Below, piece after piece: positions 16,822-24,099 of a stretch of 36,328 bases of DNA. This DNA is from a virus. Where the stretch lies: the IMG/VR virus record IMGVR_UViG_3300008517_000282, positions 1 through 36,328 of that record, one strand, 5' to 3'. The notes under the pieces were generated by a model. It was not told the origin of the DNA. It made no database searches and was given only the letters and a program-made list of their open reading frames with translations. The stretch's first letter is position 1. Each line of letters opens with the position of its first letter. The translations under genes were made by a program, and so were the position numbers.

Positions 16822-17579
16822 CAGAAACCATAACAGCATATGTGTGTAGTAAAAAGTGCGGGCATATCTCCCGTAAAACAGAAAGCCCTCTTGTGGTTAG
16901 TTCAGGCACTGTGACAGCCTATATGCAACCAGTAGGTCAGTCTTGCAGTACCGGAAGGATTAAACCAAAAGTATTAAAACTTTTAGAGAGCGCTTATTGT
17001 GATCTGGAAGGGAGTGTTAATTGGTCAAAATCCGATGGAGTAGCGGGTTGGATTTTTATTACTTTTGAAAATCCTGATCATTGCCATTGGAAACAGACAA
17101 TTCTTTGGATAAACGGGCATTTTGGAACCTCATATCCATCTTATGTGCCTTTTAATCTGATTAAGACTGTTGAACCAGGTGGAGATGGGGTTTGCCCTGA
17201 AAGCAAGGACGATGTTTTCAGCGGTGGCGGCACACCCACAGTTTGGATTAATGGATACTGGGGAGAAGAGTTAGGATATAATACGGACGTAGTTCCCGGA
17301 GATGCAATTCAAGCAACGTGGGTTATGTATGGAGATTCAGAAGAGCAAATTTATGGCGGCGCATCTTATTTTACTACAGATTCACTTACTGGCGGTACAA
17401 TCACGGCTGTAAACGGTGAGTATGGCACAGAAGATATTTCATATAATGTAATGATTGAGGGCGAAACAGAGGTTTGTTATCCTTCTGATTTTATTGAATA
17501 TGAAGTTGGAGATTGGGTTGTAGTAGGAAAAACTTTTAATTTAATTGTGCCTTTAAAATTGGGATCCTATGGCCTCTGA
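16818..17579 (+). CDS. Tail-tip protein, unknown family
   Basis: The 253-residue protein has an N-terminal Cys-containing segment (AYVCSKKCGHISRK) and about ten cysteines overall, unusual for a virion protein, plus a Gly/Trp-rich beta character (TVWINGYWGEELGYNTD). The start overlaps the hub gene as ATGA and the end overlaps the next gene by 11 bases, so the three are coupled. No family recognised; position implies a tail-tip or baseplate component. Confidence 0.55.
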   Translation: MTETITAYVCSKKCGHISRKTESPLVVSSGTVTAYMQPVGQSCSTGRIKPKVLKLLESAYCDLEGSVNWSKSDGVAGWIFITFENPDHCHWKQTILWINGHFGTSYPSYVPFNLIKTVEPGGDGVCPESKDDVFSGGGTPTVWINGYWGEELGYNTDVVPGDAIQATWVMYGDSEEQIYGGASYFTTDSLTGGTITAVNGEYGTEDISYNVMIEGETEVCYPSDFIEYEVGDWVVVGKTFNLIVPLKLGSYGL

Positions 17580-19002
17580 ACATGAAGATACATTTGAATA
17601 TGATCCAGGAACAGTAGAACAGCTTTTTAATTCTCAAATGCTTGAGGGCACTATAACGGCTATAGATTACTGGACTGAGACAGCAACAGTTCTACTTGAA
17701 GGGCCGATATATGCTGGAGACTTTGTATATCTTCCTGAAGGAGAGACAATTTCTTTCCCTGGCGTAAAAGTATTCTATCACTGTAAGGATAGAACTGATA
17801 CAGAAATGGGATCTTTTGCTTTTACTGTGGGTGATAAAGTTTTGGTATATTATAATGGGAAGTGGCCTTTTACGGTAGCAGATGGAAAAGTGGTTGGATT
17901 CGTTGATGGCTTAAAAAATTGTCCCTATGTAGTTCTTCTTAAGACAACTTCTGCTGTTGGAAATGCAGAATTTATAACTGCGGCACAGCAACGTATTGAT
18001 GAGATACAAATCATGATAGACCATATAGAATATCGTAAAGATGTTTTTACTCCTGAAGTTATTGCAATGTATAATGGATGGGCTGACCCGGAGAGATGTT
18101 TGGATGGCTATTGGCAATATGGGGTTTTCAATTGCACAAGTTGGTTTACACAAGAAATGGCAGATGCAGCAAACGCCCCCTACGAATACTGGAGAGATCA
18201 TCAATATGCAACCCAGTTGGCATATTGGACTAACAAAAAAACTAACTGGGAGGATATAAAATTGGCCGCACAATATTTAGAAGACTATGCAAGAATAACT
18301 CAATATATCGGTGCTCAACATGTTGGAACATATAACTGGGGGGAAGCCGTAGTCTTTTACTTCTGTTGCGCTACAGGCGAAGGTTACAAATGTCCCATAG
18401 AACCTATTCCAGGTCTTCAAGGGGTTGGTGAACCAGATCAGGCATTTTCTGATCTTGCCGAGGAACACTGGAATCTTCTTCCCAGCGCATGTTCCTATAT
18501 AGCAAGCATTGATTTGTATATTCCCTATTTAATCCATTTTACGTTTAAAAGCAAGGGAGCAATGGATACAAATAATGTCTTTTATTTGTTTGGTTATGAT
18601 TTTGATTATACCGATCCACAAATAGAAGAACTGAAATTTCAATTACTTGTGGATGGTGGAAGGCCCATATTTGAATGGCCAACTGATTTTTATCTTGCAA
18701 ATACGTGGCAGTTGGACGGACCGGATGCTGTAGTTAATACAGCTTTGGATTTGCGTTTATTGGGTGAACTTGCTGAAACTCCTACAGAATTTGGGGCAGA
18801 ATTTTTCACAGACGAGACAGACCCTCTTATTGATCCAGGTCCACCTTTCTATGGGGGTGAATTTAAAAATGTTAGGTTTAGTGAGGATCTTTTTACCTAC
18901 TGGAATTATGATGATCAAGATCCTGATTGGCCATGGTATGAATTCGATGTAGCTTTAGCTAATATAACTGCAAAGCTTGTCAGAAGGACTTCGTTATTGT
19001 AA
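17569..19002 (+). CDS. Large tail-tip protein, unknown family
   Basis: Residues ~20-120 of this 477-residue protein look like a small beta-barrel (EGTITAIDYWTETATVLLEG, GDKVLVYYNGKWPFTVADGK), similar in style to OB-type phage baseplate domains. The central part is helical and aromatic-rich (RIDEIQIMIDHIEYRKDV, LAAQYLEDYARITQYIGA), and the rest is Asp/Pro/Trp-rich. It has no membrane segment. It is coupled to the upstream gene and followed 9 bases later by a hub-fragment-like gene. The function is inferred only from position. Confidence 0.55.
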   Translation: MASEHEDTFEYDPGTVEQLFNSQMLEGTITAIDYWTETATVLLEGPIYAGDFVYLPEGETISFPGVKVFYHCKDRTDTEMGSFAFTVGDKVLVYYNGKWPFTVADGKVVGFVDGLKNCPYVVLLKTTSAVGNAEFITAAQQRIDEIQIMIDHIEYRKDVFTPEVIAMYNGWADPERCLDGYWQYGVFNCTSWFTQEMADAANAPYEYWRDHQYATQLAYWTNKKTNWEDIKLAAQYLEDYARITQYIGAQHVGTYNWGEAVVFYFCCATGEGYKCPIEPIPGLQGVGEPDQAFSDLAEEHWNLLPSACSYIASIDLYIPYLIHFTFKSKGAMDTNNVFYLFGYDFDYTDPQIEELKFQLLVDGGRPIFEWPTDFYLANTWQLDGPDAVVNTALDLRLLGELAETPTEFGAEFFTDETDPLIDPGPPFYGGEFKNVRFSEDLFTYWNYDDQDPDWPWYEFDVALANITAKLVRRTSLL

Positions 19003-19011
19003 GGAGAAAAA

Positions 19012-19365
19012 ATGGCAATCATAGTTAAATGCACAAGAGATACTGGAGACAGGGAAGCGCCTTCCATTAATGATAGCCTTATAACCTCTGAATCCACGGC
19101 AGCATCAAGAGGCAAGAGATATCTCGATGATCCTGATCAGGGAGCTTACTACCTTACGAAAAAGAGAAACCTTAGAATGCCCCATGAAATAAGCGGAGAA
19201 GTTGCTTTAGATCATATTGAACCAGGCTCTTGGGTTACAGTAACAGATTCCCATTTAGGTCTGTCTAATCAAAAATTAAAAGTTAAGGCTTATAACATAA
19301 ACATTACGCCATCATCTGTACGGGGTATAATGGACACCGAATCTTATGAGGAGTTTAGTGTATGA
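19012..19365 (+). CDS. Hub C-terminal-domain-like tail protein
   Basis: The 117-residue protein contains MPHEISGEVALDHIEPGSWV followed by TVTDSHLGLSNQKLKVKAY, reminiscent of the last domain of hub proteins (a pG-x-V-x-V-x-D strand pair followed by the terminal strand). Together with the genes at 15010 and 19362 it may make a hub split over several proteins. AAGGAG precedes the ATG; its stop overlaps the next ATG (ATGA). Confidence 0.45.
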   Translation: MAIIVKCTRDTGDREAPSINDSLITSESTAASRGKRYLDDPDQGAYYLTKKRNLRMPHEISGEVALDHIEPGSWVTVTDSHLGLSNQKLKVKAYNINITPSSVRGIMDTESYEEFSV

Positions 19366-19634
19366 TCAATGAATTAAAAAAAATGAATCAAAGGTGGGCA
19401 AAAGACAATCAGCCGATTATCGCAGAGGTTAATGTTGCAAGTCTTGGAAAAACAGACGAACACTATAATGTGCAATTCAAGAATGGGGCTAAAACTACAA
19501 ATGTATTTGGCCCAACGGGTTTGAAAGTTAATGAATCAGCAATAATGTTAATATATCCCGGAAGGACAAAACAAAGCGTAATAATCGGGCGAAGTTATAA
19601 TGCTTTTGGCACTATGGTAACTTTACCAGTATAG
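19362..19634 (+). CDS. Small OB-fold-like baseplate protein
   Basis: In this 90-residue product a helical start (ELKKMNQRWAKDNQ) is followed by beta strands IIAEVNVASLG, HYNVQFKNGAKTTNVFGPTG, SAIMLIYPGRTKQSVIIGR, a layout seen in OB-type spike or hub accessory proteins of phage tails (gpV/gp5 N-terminal type). This is a fold-level guess. It is coupled to the upstream gene by ATGA. Confidence 0.45.
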   Translation: MINELKKMNQRWAKDNQPIIAEVNVASLGKTDEHYNVQFKNGAKTTNVFGPTGLKVNESAIMLIYPGRTKQSVIIGRSYNAFGTMVTLPV

Positions 19635-19644
19635 GGAGAATACT

Positions 19645-20049
19645 ATGACTACAACCATTGGATCTGTAACTTTAGATCGTGACTTAATCTTTGAGAATGA
19701 ATACAATTATAGCCTTGTCATTGCCTCAGTGGATGCTACTTTAGGGGGCGGTACTGTAATACAAGAAGCCCAAAGACTAGAGCGAGGACGTAATATTACC
19801 CTGGTAAGCACAGAAACTCAGGGATTACAACTCAAAAGTACCGTAGATGATTTAAAGGCTCTGGCAGATGCAGGGGCAAACAATACCTATACCCTTACCA
19901 TAAGCTCCAATAGTCAAACATTCACTAAAACTGTACGTTTCAGAACCGAACTGGAATCTCCAATCGAAGCAGAGCCGTTTTATCCCCGAGATGGACTACA
20001 CGGAAACACTATTTTATATCGTGTGAAACTTTATTTGATGGTTGTGTGA
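19645..20049 (+). CDS. Tail structural protein, unknown family
   Basis: The 134-residue beta-rich protein (ATLGGGTVIQEAQRLERGRN, TYTLTISSNSQTFTKTVRFR) ends in a GNTILYRVKLYLMVV strand, a type of ending common in small phage tail proteins. It is the last gene before a promoter-bearing gap, so it may close the tail transcription unit. A GGGAGAATACT context precedes its ATG. Confidence 0.5.
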   Translation: MTTTIGSVTLDRDLIFENEYNYSLVIASVDATLGGGTVIQEAQRLERGRNITLVSTETQGLQLKSTVDDLKALADAGANNTYTLTISSNSQTFTKTVRFRTELESPIEAEPFYPRDGLHGNTILYRVKLYLMVV

Positions 20050-20058
20050 ATATTTTAT

Positions 20059-20087
20059 TTGACATTTAAAAATCTTTAGTTTATAGT
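20059..20087 (+). promoter_or_regulatory. Sigma70-type promoter
   Basis: TTGACA (20059-20064), a 17-base spacer and TATAGT (20082-20087) give a near-consensus promoter in an A+T-rich gap between tail genes. It would start transcription near 20094 and drive the fibre and enzyme segment from 20211 onward. Confidence 0.65.
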
Positions 20088-20096
20088 AATGAATAT

Positions 20097-20112
20097 ATGT
20101 CAATTCTGACAT
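20097..20112 (+). promoter_or_regulatory. Inverted repeat at the predicted transcription start
   Basis: ATGTCA-ATTC-TGACAT is a perfect 6-bp dyad just downstream of the promoter at 20059-20087, positioned where a repressor would block initiation or where the first RNA bases would fold. No regulator is assigned. Confidence 0.4.
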
Positions 20113-20210
20113 AACCTACCTGCAATCCTTCTAAAGGAACTCAATTAAATAGCGATTTTTACCTGCGATAGTCCAAGGCTATTCGTGCAACTTTTTTAGG
20201 AGGATTGCTC

Positions 20211-20534
20211 ATGAGCGAAATAGGTTCTCTTCTAAGGCTATTAGTACAATGCGACAAAGAAATTAAAGTAACTGCCGTTAATGTTACTGATACCGCCACC
20301 AAATTCACATCTCAGCTTACAACAGGATACAAGCGAAAAATTTTAAAAGCTTTCAATGCTTCTGATTCCGGTTCCGGTGAGATTTATTGGGGTGCTTTAG
20401 CTGTTACAGCTAGTACAGGTAGACCCATAACAAAAGAAACTGAAATCACTATTCCTTTTTCAACTGATGTAGACGTATATTTCGTGGCTGATGCTGGAGA
20501 AAATGGCGATTTACGGGTGACAGAAGGGGCTTAA
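20211..20534 (+). CDS. Small beta-rich virion-type protein
   Basis: The 107-residue protein reads EIKVTAVNVTDTATKFTSQL, GYKRKILKAFNAS, GEIYWGALAVTASTGRPITK, DVDVYFVADAGENGDLRVTE, typical of small phage decoration or fibre-accessory domains with a receptor-binding-like beta sandwich. The ATG at 20211 is chosen because AGGAGG (20198-20203) lies 7 bases upstream. It is the first gene after the promoter at 20059. Confidence 0.55.
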   Translation: MSEIGSLLRLLVQCDKEIKVTAVNVTDTATKFTSQLTTGYKRKILKAFNASDSGSGEIYWGALAVTASTGRPITKETEITIPFSTDVDVYFVADAGENGDLRVTEGA

Positions 20535-20543
20535 GGAGAGATT

Positions 20544-20819
20544 ATGTTATTTCATGTCGGAGAAGCCAGAACTATTACACAGGCCTGTTCTCTTAATGCT
20601 GCTGATATGGAACCCGATTCAGCAACTATTAAAATAACCAAGGATGACACTGCAATAGTAGATACAACCGCGGCAGGCGTAAGTGGAAACCAGGTTTATT
20701 ATCCTATTAGTTCCTCAAATGTAACAGCAGTGGCAGGCGAATATAAATTTGTTTGGACAATTTTGAAAGGAACATCAACCTATATTCATGTCGATTATAT
20801 CGCTGTAAAGGATGTGTAA
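20544..20819 (+). CDS. Small Ig-like (BppU-N-type) protein
   Basis: The 91-residue product fits one Ig-like domain of the type found at the N-termini of baseplate upper proteins: ADMEPDSATIKITKDDTAIV, YYPISSSNVTAVAGEYKFVW and a final YIHVDYIAVKDV strand. AAGGAGAG precedes the ATG. It is probably a tail-tip or fibre adaptor. Confidence 0.55.
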   Translation: MLFHVGEARTITQACSLNAADMEPDSATIKITKDDTAIVDTTAAGVSGNQVYYPISSSNVTAVAGEYKFVWTILKGTSTYIHVDYIAVKDV

Positions 20820-20821
20820 GC

Positions 20822-21241
20822 ATGGGGTGTGAATTTACTGTAGTAAACGATACCGATGTGTTTGCAGTAGTGAATGCCACTGATATATTTACTGTAGTAA
20901 ACGATACCGATGTGTTTGCAGTAGTGAATGCCACTGATATATTTACTGTAGTAAACGATACCGATGTGTTTGCAGTAGTAACTGAATGTTTGGCATTTAC
21001 GGCGTTTCATGAACATGCATTCCATGAAATACCAACAGGATTGATTAATGGAATAAATATGGAATTTATATTTTCCACTCAATTTTGGGAGGGAAGTATA
21101 AGGATTTACATGAATGGACTGGAATTAAAAAAAGATACCGATTATCAGGAAGATATTTTGAATAAAAAAATTACTTTCACAGCTGCACCGCTATCTGGAG
21201 ATCTTATCTGGGGTAGTTATGTAAAATGGGGGGAAGGATAA
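20822..21241 (+). CDS. Tail-fibre-like protein with 9-residue tandem repeats
   Basis: The N-terminal third of this 139-residue product is a tandem repeat, FTVVNDTDV alternating with FAVVNATDI, encoded by a 54-bp DNA repeat (20834-20981). Nine-residue VV-N-TD repeats suit a small beta-solenoid or fibre shaft. The C-terminal part (HEIPTGLINGINMEFIFSTQ, IRIYMNGLELKKDTDYQ, GDLIWGSYVK) is a separate beta domain, paralogous to the whole next protein. The ATG at 20822 is used; an in-frame ATG at 20753 lies within the previous gene. Confidence 0.6.
   Translation: MGCEFTVVNDTDVFAVVNATDIFTVVNDTDVFAVVNATDIFTVVNDTDVFAVVTECLAFTAFHEHAFHEIPTGLINGINMEFIFSTQFWEGSIRIYMNGLELKKDTDYQEDILNKKITFTAAPLSGDLIWGSYVKWGEG
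20834..20981 (+). repeat. 54-bp tandem direct repeat, 2.7 copies
   Basis: The unit starting at the TTTACTGTAGTAAACGATAC sequence recurs at 54-base intervals (ACTG at 20837, 20891, 20945), with copies essentially identical. Each unit encodes two related 9-residue half-repeats. It lies wholly in frame within the gene at 20822, so copy number changes would lengthen the protein without breaking it. Confidence 0.9.
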
Positions 21242-21242
21242 A

Positions 21243-21473
21243 ATGGCTCATGAACATGAATGGCATGAGATCCCTACCGGAAGCATAAATGGGATAAACA
21301 AATCATTTACTTTTTCCTTTAGTTTTACTGCTGACACTGTTGAAGTCCAGCTTAATGGATTGCAACAAATAAAAGATACCGATTATGTCGAGGTTGCCGG
21401 ACTTCCAGGAATAACAATGATGGAGGCTCCAACAACAGATGACATTCTTTGGGTTCACTATATAAAGGCGTAA
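21243..21473 (+). CDS. Small tail protein paralogous to the preceding C-terminal domain
   Basis: The 76-residue product reads HEWHEIPTGSINGINKSFTF, VEVQLNGLQQIKDTDYVEV, DDILWVHYIKA. It aligns by eye along its whole length with the last ~78 residues of the protein encoded at 20822 (HEIPTG-INGIN, NGL...KDTDY, W..Y.K). The type is a small beta domain found at phage fibre ends, with the repeated NGL/KDTDY turn. The two genes probably arose by duplication and are adjacent (one base apart). Confidence 0.6.
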   Translation: MAHEHEWHEIPTGSINGINKSFTFSFSFTADTVEVQLNGLQQIKDTDYVEVAGLPGITMMEAPTTDDILWVHYIKA

Positions 21474-21477
21474 GAAT

Positions 21478-21663
21478 ATGAGTCAGGTTCGTATGAGTAC
21501 ACAGGTTAATGATGATGAAAACCGATTGCTTTCTGATGCGAATAAACTTGTTTTACAGCGAGCTATTCAATCTATTCCTAATCCAGGAGAGCAAACTGTT
21601 GTTCGTATTAAAAAACTCGTGGGTGGCGATTTTATCTTCGAGTGGGAAGAGGATGTTGTTTGA
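21478..21663 (+). CDS. Small protein with the SIP...GDFxFxW module
   Basis: The N-terminus of this 61-residue protein is polar; the C-terminus (RAIQSIPNPGEQTVVRIKKL then GGDFIFEWEED) matches by eye the end of the protein encoded at 23402 (KSIPVSDEYRVTDIRRD then AGDFVFRWDD). This C-terminal module resembles the IxxIRRxxxGxFxxxxDD endings of phage fibre proteins. The stop overlaps the next ATG. The gene therefore ends directly against the glycosyltransferase fusion. Confidence 0.55.
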   Translation: MSQVRMSTQVNDDENRLLSDANKLVLQRAIQSIPNPGEQTVVRIKKLVGGDFIFEWEEDVV

Positions 21664-23405
21664 TGAATATATCTGTGATAATGCCACACCTCAAGCTTTA
21701 TGGAGGAGTACGCCGGTTCCTTGAAATAGGGAATGAAATGACAAGCAGGGAGCATGAATACACTATTTATCACAGTGATGGCTCTACTCCAGATTGGTTT
21801 AAATATAACGGAAAGTTGGCCCCGATATCGGAAGTTTATAAGAAAGAACATGAAATTCTTTTGTGTGGAGATGCACCTTCCCTTGACATTTTTGCCAAGT
21901 GTAAGGCCAGGCTCAAGATTGTTTATATCATTTTTCCCTATTCGCAAAGATATGGAATAGGGAATTATAAAAACCTGAAAGATGATTATGTATTGATTGG
22001 CAATTCTATCGGCTGGGAAAAGAAATTTCCACCGAAAGCATTGTTGGAGTTCTCTACCCATACAGTAAGTGGAGGTATAAATCTTAACCAATTTAAACCT
22101 TCTTCTACTCGAGCTGATAAAAAATTCAGAGTATTGGTCTATGCCAAATTTGATAGGCCATGGAAAAGGGCAGGTGATGTAGTTAAAGCCTTAGAAATGC
22201 TTAAGAGCCCTCCTGTCTTGATGCTTTATGATGTTCAAGAATGGAGATTTTCAACAGAATTAGAAATTGAAAATTATGTTAATCCTTCACAGGAAAATTT
22301 AAGTCAAATGTATAGCAAGGCTGACATAGTTGTATGTCCTGAAGAATTGGGGGGCTGGTGCAATATAGCAGCAGAGGCGATGGCCTGTAAGACAGCTGTT
22401 GTTTGCACATCTTCCGGGACTTCAGATTTTGCTATAGATAATGAGACTGCATTGTTATTTCCGGTAGGTGATATTAAATCTATAGCCAATGCCGTTGAAA
22501 AATTAAGATCTGATTCTCTTTTACGGAAAAAAATTGCCAAACAAGGTCATAAAAAAATACAAGAGTTTGACTGGCACAAAACTTGCGATTGCCTTGAAGA
22601 AATTTGTAAAAAAGAATTAAGCTTAAAACGGTCTTCATGGGAATCTGTGGCAGATCATTACAAGCAAAGGTTCGGCGGAATAGAGCATATACAAAGAAAA
22701 GATAGGGTGGTGCTTACTAAAGTAATTGAAGGCAATACCAGCCCATATGATTCTTTCTTGGATGTTGGATGTAACATTGGAGTTATAAGTGAAACTATAA
22801 ACAGGATCGGAGCAAAATATCTCGGGATTGATATTTCTAAAAAGGCAATTAAATATGCCAGAAATAAATACCCTAAAAACGATTTCATGGTTGGAAGCAT
22901 TTATGACTTAAGCTTTTCTAAAGATGATCAATGGGGAGTTGTCTTAGTTAGTGATGTATTTATGCACATTGATGATTATGAACAAGCCCTTAAAAAATTA
23001 TGGAGAGTCACAGAAGGAAAGCTGATAATTAATGTCTGGACCCACAAAGGCACTACAAGGAATATTGGCGGAAAAGGGTCTTTGGGGGGAATAGATGCTT
23101 GGATTTATAATTTTAATGATTTCAAGGCTTCGCTTGAGAAGTTATCTCCTTTTCGACTACAGCATGTTGAATCGAGTGAACCTCAGTATAATCATACAAT
23201 ATTTATTCTTAGCAAACATGAACCTGCCAAATCCGATTTTAGGCGGAATCTATATCTTTTGTTAAAGCAGAAGGATATGGCATTTCATACTGTTGAGAAA
23301 CTCGATGAGCATTCTCTTGAAGAGAGATTTTCTCTAATAAAAGATCAAAAATTAGAGAAGCTCGTAGAGGAGATAATTTCTTGTAGGGGAGGTGAAAAAA
23401 TATGA
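21663..23405 (+). CDS. GT-B glycosyltransferase fused to SAM methyltransferase
   Basis: This 580-residue product has two enzymes in one chain. Residues 1 to ~330 are a family 4-like GT-B glycosyltransferase: an N-terminal PHLKLYGGVRRFLEIGNEM acceptor-side loop, FRVLVYAKFDRPWKRAGDVV at the second domain start, and CPEELGGWCNIAAEAMACKT, where the first Glu of the usual E-x7-E is Gly. Residues ~340-520 are a class I methyltransferase: FLDVGCNIGVIS (motif I, ~364), YLGIDISKKAIKYAR, and GVVLVSDVFMHIDDYEQALK. A charged helical tail ends it. The most likely role is adding a sugar and then methylating it. Starts at 21663, overlapping the previous stop. Confidence 0.85.
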   Translation: MNISVIMPHLKLYGGVRRFLEIGNEMTSREHEYTIYHSDGSTPDWFKYNGKLAPISEVYKKEHEILLCGDAPSLDIFAKCKARLKIVYIIFPYSQRYGIGNYKNLKDDYVLIGNSIGWEKKFPPKALLEFSTHTVSGGINLNQFKPSSTRADKKFRVLVYAKFDRPWKRAGDVVKALEMLKSPPVLMLYDVQEWRFSTELEIENYVNPSQENLSQMYSKADIVVCPEELGGWCNIAAEAMACKTAVVCTSSGTSDFAIDNETALLFPVGDIKSIANAVEKLRSDSLLRKKIAKQGHKKIQEFDWHKTCDCLEEICKKELSLKRSSWESVADHYKQRFGGIEHIQRKDRVVLTKVIEGNTSPYDSFLDVGCNIGVISETINRIGAKYLGIDISKKAIKYARNKYPKNDFMVGSIYDLSFSKDDQWGVVLVSDVFMHIDDYEQALKKLWRVTEGKLIINVWTHKGTTRNIGGKGSLGGIDAWIYNFNDFKASLEKLSPFRLQHVESSEPQYNHTIFILSKHEPAKSDFRRNLYLLLKQKDMAFHTVEKLDEHSLEERFSLIKDQKLEKLVEEIISCRGGEKI

Positions 23406-24037
23406 GTATTCAAAGTACTGCATTTGACCCATTAGATATTTCTGAGACCGCAAGCGAGGCTGTTTCACTCGGCACTTTAGGAGAATCCGAAGGCTTAGTG
23501 GCGAGTGAGCGGGTAAGTGAGGCTCACAGTGAAATTAGTTTGGCAAGCCCTTCAGAAGTCTTGGTTGTTTCTGAGGATGCAAGTGAGGCTGTTTCTATAG
23601 CACTTTTAGGTCAGTCCGAGGCTATATTAGCAAGTGACAATGCAAGCGAAATCAGGTCACTCGCTACATTGGGAGAGTCTGAAGGTGTGCTGGCAAGTCA
23701 CGAAGCAAGCATAGGCCAATCCGAAGGCTTAGTGGCAAGCGAGCGGGCAAGTGAGGCTACATCGGTTGCCAATCTATCGAATCCCTCAGAAATTTTAGTT
23801 GTTTCTGAGAGTGCAAGCGAGGCTGTTTCACTCGGCACTTTGGGAGAATCCGAAGCTTTAATAGCAAGTGAACGGGCAAGTGAGGCTCACAGTGAAGTTG
23901 CTCTTATTGATAGTGAACAAGCTCTTGAGCAATGGATTAAGTCTATACCTGTTTCCGATGAATATAGAGTTACTGATATTCGGAGAGATTCGGCTGGTGA
24001 CTTTGTGTTCAGATGGGATGATGCCAGTGTTGCTTAA
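23402..24037 (+). CDS. Ser/Glu-rich repeat protein with fibre-type C-terminal module
   Basis: The first ~170 of 211 residues are degenerate repeats of about 20 residues with the core ASEAVSLGTLGESEALI, rich in SE pairs. DNA around 23451 and 23813 repeats with few changes. The last ~40 residues (IKSIPVSDEYRVTDIRRD then GDFVFRWDD) are the module also carried by the protein at 21478. It looks like a surface or fibre-associated protein, either a coiled or solenoid shaft with many exposed serines. It is coupled (ATGA) to the upstream GT/methyltransferase fusion and followed by two more glycosyltransferase genes, so it is a candidate acceptor for them; that is inference. Confidence 0.65.
   Translation: MSIQSTAFDPLDISETASEAVSLGTLGESEGLVASERVSEAHSEISLASPSEVLVVSEDASEAVSIALLGQSEAILASDNASEIRSLATLGESEGVLASHEASIGQSEGLVASERASEATSVANLSNPSEILVVSESASEAVSLGTLGESEALIASERASEAHSEVALIDSEQALEQWIKSIPVSDEYRVTDIRRDSAGDFVFRWDDASVA
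23450..23920 (+). repeat. Degenerate ~60-bp repeats coding for the Ser/Glu units
   Basis: The stretch beginning GCAAGCGAGGCTGTTTCACT near 23451 recurs near 23813 with few substitutions, and shorter related copies fill the space between. All copies keep the reading frame, giving roughly eight 14-23-residue units. Confidence 0.7.
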
Positions 24038-24055
24038 TTCAATGAGCTATTTACA

Positions 24056-24082
24056 GGTCGGAGTACATAAAATACTCCGACC
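24056..24082 (+). other. Perfect 10-bp stem-loop before a glycosyltransferase gene
   Basis: GGTCGGAGTA (24056-24065) and TACTCCGACC (24073-24082) are perfect complements with a 7-base loop. There is no U-tract on either strand, so it is not a standard terminator. It could stabilise or mark processing of the transcript between the repeat protein and the next gene. Confidence 0.6.
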
Positions 24083-24099
24083 AAAAGGATTCGCAACCG

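Noticed and set aside
20834-20981. CRISPR-like regular repeats
   Set aside because: The copies are contiguous without unique spacers and stay in frame within a coding gene, so this is a coding tandem repeat.
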